Positions 36,265 to 44,342 of a DNA stretch of 64,000 bases are shown here, in pieces. Under the pieces are notes generated by a model. That model ran no database searches. It saw only the letters and a list, made by a program, of their open reading frames with translations, and was not told the origin of the DNA. Both the position numbers and the translations under genes were made by a program. The first letter of the stretch is position 1. Every line of letters begins with the position of its first letter. The stretch is taken from assembly GCF_000719265.1 (NCBI RefSeq), contig NZ_JOFL01000025.1, positions 1 to 64,000 on the forward strand. The letters run 5' to 3'. This DNA is from Streptomyces roseoverticillatus. GTDB taxonomy: Bacteria; Actinomycetota; Actinomycetes; Streptomycetales; Streptomycetaceae.

Positions 36265-36447
36265 TACAGGCCGTCTTCCAAAATACGGCGCATCGGGTGC
36301 GAGGACGGGCGCACACCGTGGGGCACCAGTGAGGGCTTGACGGGGATGGATCCTGCTCCTTTCGAGTGACTGGCTGAGCTGACGTTTTGCGTGAGCGGGC
36401 TGGCGGCGGGGGCTGATCGCTTACCTTCTCGGGTGAGGGGGCGTGTG

Positions 36448-36780
36448 ATGGTGTCCCTGCTGGAGGAACTGGAACGGCGTGAGACGGCGATCCGGGAACG
36501 GTTTGCGGAACCGCGGTTTCAGGTACCGGAGTTGAGTGAACAGCCGGAAGCGTTCGAGGAGATGCTCTCGCAGGTAGAGTCGCCCGGATGGCGGTGCGGG
36601 AGGTCATCGACGACGCAGCTGCCGATGAGCCAGCTCCACGAGGGGAAGCGAGGCCGCGGTAGGCGGGACCGGTGCCGCAGTGGGAGCCGGGGATCGGCGT
36701 GTCGGTGCTGCCGTCGGGATATCAGGACATCCTGGACGCGCTGCGGGCCGCGGGACGGCTGATGGGTCGAAGGCGGTCTC
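36448..36780 (+). pseudogene. Remnant of a coiled-coil/HTH helper protein family seen in Streptomyces
   Basis: MVSLLEELERRETAIRERFA at 36448 and then, in other frames, REVIDDAADEPAPRG and VPQWEPGIGVSVLPSGYQDI plus LDALRAAGR read as successive parts of one small protein with an N-terminal coiled coil and a C-terminal winged-helix-like segment. Frame changes near 36590 and 36670 break it. I know similar hypothetical proteins in Streptomyces but no function. Confidence 0.4.
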
Positions 36781-36958
36781 AAAGGCGATCGGATGGAGCG
36801 AGGCTCGGCCTGGAACAGCATGACGACCCGCACCATCGAAGGCTGAGCCGACCATGCCATACCGGTCTGCACGAAATTTACAGCGGCTTTCGTCACCCGT
36901 GTCACAAGTAATCGGCACACTGTGTCAGTAGCTTTCCCCTGTTCGTGCCGGGTCCTAC

Positions 36959-36984
36959 GCTGACATCTCAGTGACGATCAGCAA
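36959..36984 (+). repeat. Imperfect 25-bp direct repeat, right copy
   Basis: This copy contains CTGACATCTCAGTGACGATC and matches 36240-36264. The helicase-associated fragment begins directly after it, consistent with an insertion boundary. Confidence 0.4.
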
Positions 36985-36985
36985 C

Positions 36986-37408
36986 TGACAATCTCGTGCA
37001 GACCATCAACGATGGGCCCAAGCGTCCCGCCTCAACTGGGACAGCCTCATGCCCGTCCAGCAGTGGCTGCTCGAGAACGTCCTCGGTCTCGCCCCGGCCG
37101 GGGAGGACGAGCGGCCCGTGAAGCGCACGCAGGACGACAAATGGGCCCTCAACCTCCGTGCGGCACGCCAGTTCCACGCCCGCGAAGGCCACCTCAACGT
37201 ACCCAGGAAGCACACCGAACACCTGGAGCCAGAAGACGGACCGGAGGGCCGCCAGGGCGGCGCTGAGGAACTTCTGTCAGTGAAGCTCGGCATGGTGCTC
37301 GACAACATCAGGAAGCGGGCCGACAAACTCACCGAACAACGCCGCGCCGACCTCGACGCCCTCGGCATCCGCTGGACCAACACCGCATCCAGCAGGAGCC
37401 CCCGGTAG
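36986..37408 (+). pseudogene. Helicase-associated (HA) domain fragment, copy 1
   Basis: The frame reads RWAQASRLNWDSLMPVQQWL, GLAPAGEDERPVKRTQDDKW, ALNLRAARQFHAREGHLNVP, VKLGMVLDNIRKRADKLTEQ and RADLDALGIRWTN to a stop. These are the W...A..F....GHL.VP and L..R..G..RK...L...R...L...G..W patterns of the helicase-associated domain found as repeats at the C-terminus of Streptomyces DEAD/DEAH helicases (normally 700-900 residues). No helicase core is present, so this is a 3' remnant. Nearly the same 300 bases recur at 39.9-40.2 kb. Confidence 0.65.
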
Positions 37409-37611
37409 AGACGGCCAGGAACGCGGCAGGGCCCGGACACGGAATGCGGCAGTGCCGACGCGTTGGATGACGCACCGGTTGGGCCTACCAGCGATGAGCG
37501 ATGCGAACAATTTCGCTGGGTTCCTACGGCTGATCCCATGTCTGCCGGATTGTCAGTCCCTGCTTCTACCGTCGAGGAGGTGGTTCTTCCAGCATCGGAA
37601 GGCGGTGCACG

Positions 37612-38105
37612 TTGGCGAACATCGTCTGGCACGAGAAGTTGCGCATCGAACTGGACCTGACCCGCGAGGATCTCGGATGGGAGAGCAGGCCGGGCCTCTG
37701 GGAACTGCTTTACCAGACGGATCGGCTGTACGCCGACAGAGGCGTACCAGTACCCGAGCGGGGTCTGCAGTGCGGCGGGGTGTGCCGGGAAGCGGGTGTG
37801 GTCGCGTGGATGTACCTGCGGGAGCGGAACGCCCGTCGGGAGGCAGTGCACAAACGACCGAGGACGAGGCACGGCACCAGGCAGTGCTGTCCGACGAGCA
37901 CAAGGCGTACCAGGAGCGGATCGTGCACGTGTCCGTGGCGGACGGACATCGTGCGGACAGCGAGGTGCGTACACCGGTGGGCCCGCGGTCGTGGGTCCAG
38001 ACCGACACGCTGGTCCAGGGCGCGGGCGGTATCCGGATCGGCTGGGAGATCCAGCTCTCGTCCGCCGGCCGTGAAGGGCCGCGAAGCGTGAAGGCACAGG
38101 CTGGC
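37612..38105 (+). pseudogene. CoiA-like competence protein, frameshifted and truncated
   Basis: The first frame (TTG at 37612) reads LDLTREDLGWESRPGLWELL, LYADRGVPVPERGLQCGGVC and WMYLRERNARREAVH. After a frame change near 37855, the next frame reads TTEDEARHQAVLSDEHKAYQ, ERIVHVSVADGHRADSEVRT and GGIRIGWEIQLSSAG. This order (Cys pair, MYLRE, REAVHH, SDEHKA, EVRT, GWEVQLS) is that of the CoiA-like nuclease family in Streptomyces, where E-V-Q is part of the PD-(D/E)XK core. The 3' end is cut off by the UvrA fragment lying in the other orientation. Confidence 0.55.
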
Positions 38106-38309
38106 CGAGGGTGAGATAGCCGAGGCCGACCTCGTTCAGCAGTCCGATCTTGCGGGTGCGGTCGGTGAAGAAGCCGGCGGCCTCCTCGGCGGTGAGGCCC
38201 AGGACGTCGACGATGGTCCTGCCGCCGAGGGTGTGGGCGAGCACGTCGGGGTCGTAGCGGGTGCCGGCGCAGTGCTCGCAGGTGGTGGTGACCGGGTCCA
38301 TGTCCGCAG
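38094..38309 (-). pseudogene. Internal UvrA-like fragment
   Basis: The leftward frame holds CEHCAGTRYDPDVLAHTLGG, RTIVDVLGLTAEEAAGFF and GLLNEVGLGYLTLGQP, which align with UvrA: the C-x2-C zinc motif, the I-x-D-V-L-x-M/L-T segment and the V-G-L-G-Y-x-x-L-G-Q segment just before the ABC signature. Nothing on either side continues the protein. The spacing is that of the UvrA2 (drug-resistance) branch. It is a 70-codon relic fused to the CoiA relic. Confidence 0.65.
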
Positions 38310-38387
38310 CGGCTGACGGCGCAGCCGGACACTGCGTGGAAGAGCTACCACCCAGCGCAGCCAGCTCGCACAGGACACGGCGCTCGG

Positions 38388-38915
38388 TCAGACCGTGACG
38401 ATCGTTCTGTCCCCCCAGCCCCAGGATCCGGCAAGGGCGCCGCCCCATGCACCAACCCTGATGTGCACCCGGCGGTCCGCCGACAACACGCCGCCTCCTG
38501 CGATTTCAACGCTGTTGGAGCCAGTAGTCCCGCCAAACTGACGCTTGCTACAGGGAGCTGAAACCCTCTTCCAGGGTTCACCACTGCCGCCATACTCCAA
38601 CCCCATATCTTGCTCCGGGCCCTGGCTCTCGCTGCAGTTGCCCACCAAATACGCGGAGATCGTGTAGCCGTTGTCGCCCACACTCGTGACTCTCACGCCT
38701 GCTACTACTTTGTAGTGATTGGCGGCCCCGTCATGGTCGTATCTCAACGGTGGGCTGACTGTGACTGTGGCTGCTGTGGCAGGGGCAGGTGCATATCCGC
38801 CCAGTGCCATGACTGCCGCCGTGCCCGCGCACGTGGTGATGCGCAGCCACATTCGGCCACGTCTGGGCCTCGAGCCAGCTGAGTTCTTCGCTGCCGTGGT
38901 ACCTGACCGCCGCAT
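38388..38915 (-). CDS. Secreted protein of unknown function
   Basis: The ATG at 38915 follows GGGAGGAG; 175 residues. The signal peptide has Arg-rich MRRSGTTAAK...RPRRGRM, a hydrophobic core ITTCAGTAAVMALGGYAP and a likely signal peptidase site after ATA. The mature part (VTVSPPLRYDHDGAANHYKV, two Cys in GNCSESQG and APCSKRQ) is a small beta-rich domain probably held by one disulfide. No family is recognised. The gene is intact amid relics, so it may be recently acquired or under selection. Confidence 0.6.
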   Translation of the reverse strand: MRRSGTTAAKNSAGSRPRRGRMWLRITTCAGTAAVMALGGYAPAPATAATVTVSPPLRYDHDGAANHYKVVAGVRVTSVGDNGYTISAYLVGNCSESQGPEQDMGLEYGGSGEPWKRVSAPCSKRQFGGTTGSNSVEIAGGGVLSADRRVHIRVGAWGGALAGSWGWGDRTIVTV

Positions 38916-39014
38916 AATTGACTCCTCCCTTTGCCGCCTGGACGACGGCAATGCGTCAAGGTTGACTCGGATGTGCTGCCGTCACGCTCGGACCGGCAGC
39001 AGGTTGTCGAGCCG

Positions 39015-39227
39015 TCAGATCAGCCCGTTCGGGCCGTCAACGAGGGCACCGACTTCCGGAGAGAGGTTGGCCAGCACTTCGCCAGTACCAGGCAACAGGT
39101 TGCTGACGGGGTGGCCGGACAGGACCTGGGGCACCACATCCCCAGGAAAATCTGCGTACGCAGCCCCGGCTGGGGCCATGGCCAGCAGCACACAGGTCAC
39201 AGCCAGGAAAACGCATCGCTTGAACAC
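39015..39227 (-). CDS. Small secreted peptide, 70 residues
   Basis: The GTG at 39227, four bases behind GGGGG, gives a 70-residue preprotein; the open frame extends upstream but without a signal-like start. FKRCVFLAVTCVLLAMAPAG followed by AAYADF is a good signal peptide with cleavage after AYA. The mature peptide of about 45 residues (VVPQVLSGHPVSNLLPGTGE, VLANLSPEVGALVDGPNGLI) resembles small exported Streptomyces peptides of unknown role; it lacks chaplin cysteines. Confidence 0.5.
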   Translation of the reverse strand: MFKRCVFLAVTCVLLAMAPAGAAYADFPGDVVPQVLSGHPVSNLLPGTGEVLANLSPEVGALVDGPNGLI

Positions 39228-39649
39228 ACTACCCCCACAGGTTGGCCCCAGCTCCGCCGATGCTCTGAGCCCCCTGAGACTGCCCGTCTTGGCCACCTCA
39301 CACTCAGGAAGTAGAACCCCAGCACGAAAAGGTGATGACAGGAACTAACGTCTGTACGTAATCCGCGCCATGTGCGCACAGCAGTACTGGGCCCGTTTTC
39401 GGCGAGTACTACCAGGAACAGCTCTTCGCCGCCAGGGCTCCGTGTCGGCGACGCGCGAACCGTGGCACCAACTTCATGAAATGGCACACCAGTCATCAGC
39501 GCTTGACTTGGTCAGTTGAGCGCCGGACTGAAAGGCTCACCCGTTCGAGGGACAGCGTTCCAGGGACGAATGCGACAGGCTCAACAGGACGCAGGACGAG
39601 CGGGACGTGAGAGAGCGGAGTATGTGAAATGTACTAGGACTACGGCCCC
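39228..39649. other. Interval without a recognised gene
   Basis: About 420 bases between the small secreted peptide gene and the DUF6573-like chimera. Short frames are present, but none has a ribosome site or a family pattern. It probably holds the promoter of the leftward secreted gene. Confidence 0.3.
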
Positions 39650-40201
39650 GTGGTCGCCTCCTACACGCGGGCTGAGGCGTTCGCGGACGGCATCTTTATT
39701 CCAATCTTGCCTGCGGCAGGCTCAGCCGTGGGCATCGAGATGCCGCTGATCATCACCACGAGTGCGTGGCAGGAATTCGTGGCAGGCAACAGCAAAGGCG
39801 GGGGAGAGCGCTTGCGTACGGTGCTGTCCGCCGTAGCGAAGGCTGTCGAGCAGGCGCCCGCGAATGAGGCGTGCTTCGTGGTGCCTGCGCAAGAACTTCC
39901 CTCCGGTGAGGACGAGCGGCCCGTGAAACGCACCCAGGAAGACAAGTGGGCCCTCAACCTCCGTGCGGCACGCCAGTTCCACGCCCGTGAAGACCACCTC
40001 AACGTGCCCAGGAAGCACGTCGAGTACGTGGGCCCGACAGGCCGCCAGGTCGGCGCTGAGGAGCTTCTGGCAGTGAAGCTCGGCATGGTGCTCGACAACA
40101 TCAGGAAGCGGGCCGACAAGCTCACCGAGCAGCGCCGCGCCGACCTCGACGCCCTCGGCATGCGCTGGGGCAGTGCCGGCTTGAAGAACACCGGCCGCTG
40201 A
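39650..40201 (+). CDS. Chimeric protein: DUF6573-like N-terminus joined to HA-domain fragment (copy 2)
   Basis: From the GTG at 39650 one open frame of 183 codons has two parts. Residues 1-85 (VASYTRAEAFADGIFIPILP, MPLIITTSAWQEFV, RLRTVLSAVAKAVEQAP) follow the DUF6573 pattern found on plasmids and phages (YTRAQAIADGVLVDV, VALTAAVW). From residue ~86 on it is helicase-associated sequence (GEDERPVKRTQEDKWALNLR, HVEYVGPTGRQVGAEELLAV, LTEQRRADLDALGMRWGSAG), nearly identical in DNA to 37096-37380. The joint in the middle of both families marks a recombination product. It may be expressed, but its function is doubtful. Confidence 0.5.
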   Translation: MVASYTRAEAFADGIFIPILPAAGSAVGIEMPLIITTSAWQEFVAGNSKGGGERLRTVLSAVAKAVEQAPANEACFVVPAQELPSGEDERPVKRTQEDKWALNLRAARQFHAREDHLNVPRKHVEYVGPTGRQVGAEELLAVKLGMVLDNIRKRADKLTEQRRADLDALGMRWGSAGLKNTGR

Positions 40202-40297
40202 AGCCGAAGCGTCGCAGCGCAGGACAGGGGTCCGGGAGCCTCAAGTGGGGCAGACCTGCGATGCCTGTGTGGAATCCGAGAATGGAGAGGGGCCGTG

Positions 40298-40450
40298 ATG
40301 ACGAACAGCCAAGGGTTCGGATCGTGGGATGAGGAGACGTATGGCCCGGTTGGCTTTATTCACGAGTCGTGGTTCTGGCTCGCTTTCCGTGAAACGGTCA
40401 CACGCTGTTCAGTGACGTCGGCCGCTGAGATGATCACTGCTCGCCCATAG
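40298..40450 (+). CDS. Hypothetical 50-residue protein before the SUKH-3 gene
   Basis: An ATG at 40298 lies behind GAGAGGGG and opens a 50-codon frame (MTNSQGFGSWDEETYGPVGF, IHESWFWLAFRETVTRCS) that stops 20 bases before the SUKH-3 start. It is acidic and aromatic, without a membrane segment. It could be the end of a lost toxin module or a separate small protein. No family is recognised. Confidence 0.35.
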   Translation: MTNSQGFGSWDEETYGPVGFIHESWFWLAFRETVTRCSVTSAAEMITARP

Positions 40451-40470
40451 CTGAGGAGTCGGGACCCCAG

Positions 40471-40956
40471 ATGAGTAGCTGGTCGCCAGAGGTAGATGAG
40501 GTGCTGGAGGCGTCGGGATGGACGCCTGGACGGAAGGTAGACACGGCCCGCTGGCGATCCATGTTCGAAGCAGTCGACCTCGCCATGCACGACGCTGCGG
40601 AAGCCTTCCTGCAAGAGTTCGGCGGTTTGACTGTGAACGTCAGCGGACCAGGGATCAGCTGTGCACGCACGCCGTTCGAGCTGGACCCCGAGCTGGCCTG
40701 GGGCGAGGATGACCGATTCACGGAGTGGGGCGAAGCGATCGGGCGCCATCTTTACCCGCTCGGCGAGCTGGACCACGGCCGGTTTTTCCTGGGCATCGAT
40801 GAAGTGGGCGTGATCTATCTCGTCGAAACCTGGGTTGCCAGCTTCGGGCCGATGCCTGACGCCATGGAGAACTTGGTTCTCGGCGTGGCTCCTCGCCGAA
40901 TCGATGAGGGTACGAGCCAGCGGGACAGCCGTCCTGACGCGTCGGGTCACCTGTAG
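40471..40956 (+). CDS. SUKH-3 family immunity protein
   Basis: A 161-residue protein with the SUKH-3 pattern: FSPEV-like WSPEVDEVLEASGWTPGRKV at the start, AAEAFLQEFGGLTVNV, WGEAIGRHLYPLGELDHGRF and FLGIDEVGVIYLVETWVASF. SUKH proteins neutralise polymorphic toxins and contact-dependent nucleases and are found in immunity arrays. No toxin gene is next to it, so it is an orphan immunity gene or part of a wrecked array. Its last codons overlap the 3' end of the ISL3 transposase on the other strand. Confidence 0.75.
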   Translation: MSSWSPEVDEVLEASGWTPGRKVDTARWRSMFEAVDLAMHDAAEAFLQEFGGLTVNVSGPGISCARTPFELDPELAWGEDDRFTEWGEAIGRHLYPLGELDHGRFFLGIDEVGVIYLVETWVASFGPMPDAMENLVLGVAPRRIDEGTSQRDSRPDASGHL

Positions 40957-42548
40957 AGCAGTACTCGCTTTCGGAGGAGCAGGAATCCGGCTCGGCCGAA
41001 CATCTGCCGTTTGAGCATCTTGATCCGGTTGACGTGCCCCTCTACGACGCCCGAGTTCCAGGGCAGGGTGAGACCGGCGATGACAGCGTCACGGTCGCGG
41101 TCGATGCCGGCGGCGAGGGTGTGGAGGCCGAGCAGGTTGTCGTTGCGGACGGCGTCGAGCCACTCGGGCAGCCGCTGGCCTTGCCGCTCGGTGAGGATCT
41201 CGGCGAAGGACCGGACGTGTCCGGTGAGTGCATCCAGTTCGGGGCAGTGGACCAGAACGGCCTTGAGGCGGAGCTGTTCCGCCTCGGTGAGGGTGTCGGG
41301 GTGGCGGAGGATCCAGCCAGCGACCGTGCGAGGTGAAGGCGGCGGTGCAGTGACCGGATCTGTCGAGAGACGCTTGGCGCGGAAGTAGGCGCGAACTCGC
41401 TGGTAGCTGCCCTTGTAGCCGAGCGGCACGATCTCCTCCCATGCCTTCCAGGCGTTGGTGCAGCCTTGGTTCCAACGGTCGTCCAGGTAGGGCTTGTACT
41501 CATCGAGTACGGAAGGGCGCCCCTGCCATTGGCCGCGGAAGAGATCCTCGGGCGCGGTGGCGTCGGCGAGGAGCTTGACGGTGCGGTAGGTCATGCCGAG
41601 TTGGCGTTGGATCGCGCGGCGGCTGTGACCAGCGGCGAGCAGCGCGTGGACGGCTGCATGGTTGGCCCGAGTCCGGTCGGCGAACCGGTGGCCGGTGGGC
41701 CACGGCGAGCCAGAGCTGTCCGTGGGGCCATCGGGCTCTTCAACGGGGCGGGGTGGCTCGGGCGCCGTGCCTCGTAGGCAAGCTCGGTGATCGGCGACGC
41801 ACCGTTCAGCGGCCTCGCCGAGGTTGTGCCAAAGATGCCACCGGTCAGCAACCTGGACCGCCTGAGGCGCCCCGGCCGTGGCACCTTCCGCGAAGAACGG
41901 AGCTCGATCCCGGCAGACGACCTCGATTCCGGGGCGCTTCGCCAGCCACTTGGCCAGGGTGGACGCCTCCCGGTCGGGCAACAGATCAACCGGCCGTCGG
42001 GTCTCGACATCGACCAGAACCGTCCCGTAGACGCGGCCCTTGCGCATGGCGTACTCATCGACGCCGACCACCCGCGGGGCCGGCGTCTCCGGGTCAGGCA
42101 ACGCGTCGAGCAACCGCAACACCGCGCTGCGGCTGACGGACACCCCGAAGACCCGGGCCATCCGGGCGCCGGCCCGGCCAGCGAGGGCGAGACCGACCGC
42201 GGCAAGCGTCGAACGCAACCGCTCGGTCCACCTGCTGTGCCTCCGGGTCAGCCCTGACATCTGCTCGGCAAACGTCCGCCGTCCGCATGAATCGTCCGGA
42301 CAGAAGAACCTGCGGACCCGAAGGCAGAGGATTACCCGCCGTCCCGCACTGAGGACGTCGGCTGGAAACCGCAGGTAGGAGCTGTGTATTCGACTCGATC
42401 GACTCCCACAGTCAGGACACGATGCCGCAGCCGCCGTACTTCGGGCCCCGATGTTTATCGCCTCGTCGTTCACGTCCACCGATAGCACCGCCACGTCCGC
42501 GACGGACGGGAACAGCAGCTCCTCCAGCCGGGGCAACGTCTCTTCCAC
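40947..42548 (-). CDS. ISL3-family transposase
   Basis: A 533-residue transposase, full length for the family. The N-terminal zinc ribbon is CPDCGSRSSRIHSSYLRFPA with FFCPDDSCGRRTF, followed by HTH segments. The DDE core runs from VVGVDEYAMRKGRVYGTVLV (first Asp), IEVVCRDRAPFFAEGA (second Asp) and AVQVADRWHLWHNLGEAAER to the catalytic Glu in GVVEGHVNRIKMLKRQMFGR. No frameshift is seen. The terminal inverted repeats are not obvious. It lies between the SUKH-3 gene and the second transposon relic and probably took part in deleting the latter. Confidence 0.9.
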   Translation of the reverse strand: MEETLPRLEELLFPSVADVAVLSVDVNDEAINIGARSTAAAASCPDCGSRSSRIHSSYLRFPADVLSAGRRVILCLRVRRFFCPDDSCGRRTFAEQMSGLTRRHSRWTERLRSTLAAVGLALAGRAGARMARVFGVSVSRSAVLRLLDALPDPETPAPRVVGVDEYAMRKGRVYGTVLVDVETRRPVDLLPDREASTLAKWLAKRPGIEVVCRDRAPFFAEGATAGAPQAVQVADRWHLWHNLGEAAERCVADHRACLRGTAPEPPRPVEEPDGPTDSSGSPWPTGHRFADRTRANHAAVHALLAAGHSRRAIQRQLGMTYRTVKLLADATAPEDLFRGQWQGRPSVLDEYKPYLDDRWNQGCTNAWKAWEEIVPLGYKGSYQRVRAYFRAKRLSTDPVTAPPPSPRTVAGWILRHPDTLTEAEQLRLKAVLVHCPELDALTGHVRSFAEILTERQGQRLPEWLDAVRNDNLLGLHTLAAGIDRDRDAVIAGLTLPWNSGVVEGHVNRIKMLKRQMFGRAGFLLLRKRVLLYR

Positions 42549-42687
42549 GACGCCGAACTGTCGGCCACATCAAGATCGGCACTGGTCATTTTCAGGCAAG
42601 TTCCCGAAGGCCGATCCGAGCGTCAGTCGTCACTCAGCGTGCGCGCTTCACGGAAAGCGAGCCAAAACCGTTTCAAGTGAACGAAGC

Positions 42688-43857
42688 CAGGTGGGTCTAC
42701 AGCAAGCTCGGCGGCATGTAGGACACCATCTGGGCAGCCCGTCCCGCCGGGCCTCCCCAGGCGCACCAGAACGAGGAATCGCAAGAGCCGGGTGCCCTGT
42801 CAAGGGGCGGTTACCGCGGCACGGCCGGAATGGGGTGGCGGCACTGGCACCGGGCGAAGTGACACTCGTGGTCGACGAGCGGGATGACCTGTTCTCCACA
42901 CGGGCGGCGCTGCACGCCCACCGCCCGCAGGAAGGACGCATCACCGTGCAGCCGACACCCGCCAACGGCAGCCCCGCTGCCCTGGCACACGACGTCCTGT
43001 ATGCCCTGGGCAAGCGCTTCGCGCCCGGGCCGGACAACCCGGACGTCTGGCTGGATTCAGCGGACCTGGCCTGGCGGGCGGCGGCCGCATGGAGCAAGGC
43101 AACCGGAGTCCGGCACGTAGTGGTCACCCGCGCCCACCTGCTGACGGGCCGTAGAGTGGACCAGTTACTCGTCTGGCGCCGGCTGACGGGAGCGCAGATG
43201 ACGCTGCTGTGGCACAAGGCCCCGCACCGGCTGCCGGCGGGCCTGGCCCAGGTGCGGTGTGTCAGCGACCCAGGCCAGTTCGCGTCAGTGCTCGCCGAGC
43301 CCGGCCCCGTTCCCGCGCATCCCTGCTTCCCCTCGGCACCGACCGGCGTGACCGGGCCGGTGACCGCTGCTCCAGGGCCGACTCCTGTCCGACCAGGGTG
43401 TGTGCAGTCCGCGTCGAGGGTGGCGCGACCGGGTCGCGTGTGTGCCGGAGCCGCGGCAACAGCCCAGCTGGCTCCGGCCACCCCTGCCAACGCGGTCGCG
43501 CCGGTGGCCACCGCCGCGCTCGCGGCCGTCGCTCACCCACTCATCGCAGGGGCGCTGAGTGTGGTGGCGTTCACCGGTGGCAGCCTGCGATGGACGCGAG
43601 ACCTCGACATCACCGGTGACATCTCGGTCGTCAAGACGCACGAGCCCGGCCACCGAAGCTGCCGCCTGTCCGTGGTCCCAGCATGGGCACGCCCGCTGCT
43701 GGCCGCCACCCGCGCCTTCCACCGGCTGACACCCCAAGCCCCCGAGAACGTCTTCGGCCCGTTACTGCTCGCAGAGGCACGACATCTGCGCGCGCACGCC
43801 GAGCGCCTTCCCCAAGGCGCAATGCCCTCGCCCAGCAGCTTCCTGGCCCCTTGAGCA
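42688..43857 (+). mobile_element. Deleted second copy of the transposon right part
   Basis: The sequence from RWVYSKLGGM-stop at 42688-42720 to the CCTTGAGC after the third gene matches 31998-33183. The transposase and nearly all of the ATPase gene are gone; the left edge falls within the last ten ATPase codons. The spacing between the ATPase stop and the third gene start is 114 bases against 120 in the first copy. Confidence 0.75.
42835..43854 (+). CDS. Third transposon protein (Walker-less ATPase relative), second copy
   Basis: A GTG at 42835 starts a 339-residue protein close to the product of 32153-33181 along its whole length, with no frameshift. TLVVDERDDLFSTRAALHAH, SPAALAHDVLYALGKRFAPG, GVRHVVVTRAHLLTGRRVDQ, LTGAQMTLLWHKAPHRLPAG and the end PSSFLAP are all kept, as is the hydrophobic segment. 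Differences are spread through the protein, so the two copies diverged before or well after duplication. The reading frame has survived while the transposase and ATPase were lost, which suggests selection or recent deletion. The longer open frame upstream crosses the deletion joint and is not the real start. Confidence 0.65.
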   Translation: MAALAPGEVTLVVDERDDLFSTRAALHAHRPQEGRITVQPTPANGSPAALAHDVLYALGKRFAPGPDNPDVWLDSADLAWRAAAAWSKATGVRHVVVTRAHLLTGRRVDQLLVWRRLTGAQMTLLWHKAPHRLPAGLAQVRCVSDPGQFASVLAEPGPVPAHPCFPSAPTGVTGPVTAAPGPTPVRPGCVQSASRVARPGRVCAGAAATAQLAPATPANAVAPVATAALAAVAHPLIAGALSVVAFTGGSLRWTRDLDITGDISVVKTHEPGHRSCRLSVVPAWARPLLAATRAFHRLTPQAPENVFGPLLLAEARHLRAHAERLPQGAMPSPSSFLAP

Positions 43858-43937
43858 CGGTGCATCGTGAAGTTCCAGGTCGCGGGCCTGGTGTACGCCA
43901 GTGTCGGCGACTCGGCACCGAAGGTACCTTGGCCGGT

Positions 43938-44342
43938 CTACGGGCGCCGGAACCATAGGCGTCGGTGGAGACTGGCCGCTCGTCCCGGCTGCTGCTCGCC
44001 GCTGTCATGGGCGGCCAGCAGGCGGCGGTCCCGGTCCCGGTTCTGATCGAATTCCGACGGCGAGTAGCGGCGGCTCCAGCGGACGCGGCCGTCGCGGATC
44101 CAGTAGTGCGAACGACATGGGAGGGACCAGTTGCCGATCGAGGGGGCGAGGGAGACGCTCTCGCCGTTGTAGGTGAGGGACCACTGGGCCGGGGAGAGCG
44201 GTGTGACGACTTCGCGGCCGCATCCGCAGCAGCACAGGTGGCCGCAGGTGCGGTAGGGGATCGAGATGTAGAGGATCCCTGCGTCCATGGCCGGGGGAAA
44301 GGTCTCGGTGAAGACCGGGCGCAGGGTGTCTGGTGGGGTCAT
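43938..44342 (-). CDS. DUF6527 family protein (ubiquitin-like conjugation locus)
   Basis: The ATG at 44342 overlaps the stop of the ThiF gene (ATGA) behind GAGGACCT; 134 residues. It has the full DUF6527 pattern: LRPVFTETFPPAMDAGILYI, SIPYRTCGHLCCCGCGREVV, TPLSPAQWSLTYNGESVSLA and PSIGNWSLPCRSHYWIRDGR, with the H-L-C-C-C-G-C-G cluster and a later C-x-S-H likely to bind zinc. Such proteins occur in bacterial loci with E1-like ThiF proteins, E2-like proteins and (poly)ubiquitin-like modifiers, which implies a role in attaching or removing the modifier. Here only the E1-like neighbour remains. Confidence 0.8.
   Translation of the reverse strand: MTPPDTLRPVFTETFPPAMDAGILYISIPYRTCGHLCCCGCGREVVTPLSPAQWSLTYNGESVSLAPSIGNWSLPCRSHYWIRDGRVRWSRRYSPSEFDQNRDRDRRLLAAHDSGEQQPGRAASLHRRLWFRRP

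Noticed and set aside
29631..36284. CTTCCAAAAT shared near 29631 and 36274 as possible transposon ends
   Set aside because: A 10-base match only, without further inverted or repeated structure; not enough to call element ends.
42451..42834. Upstream extension of the second pseudo-ATPase frame
   Set aside because: It crosses the deletion joint and runs antisense to the ISL3 transposase; the GTG at 42835 matches the start of the first copy.
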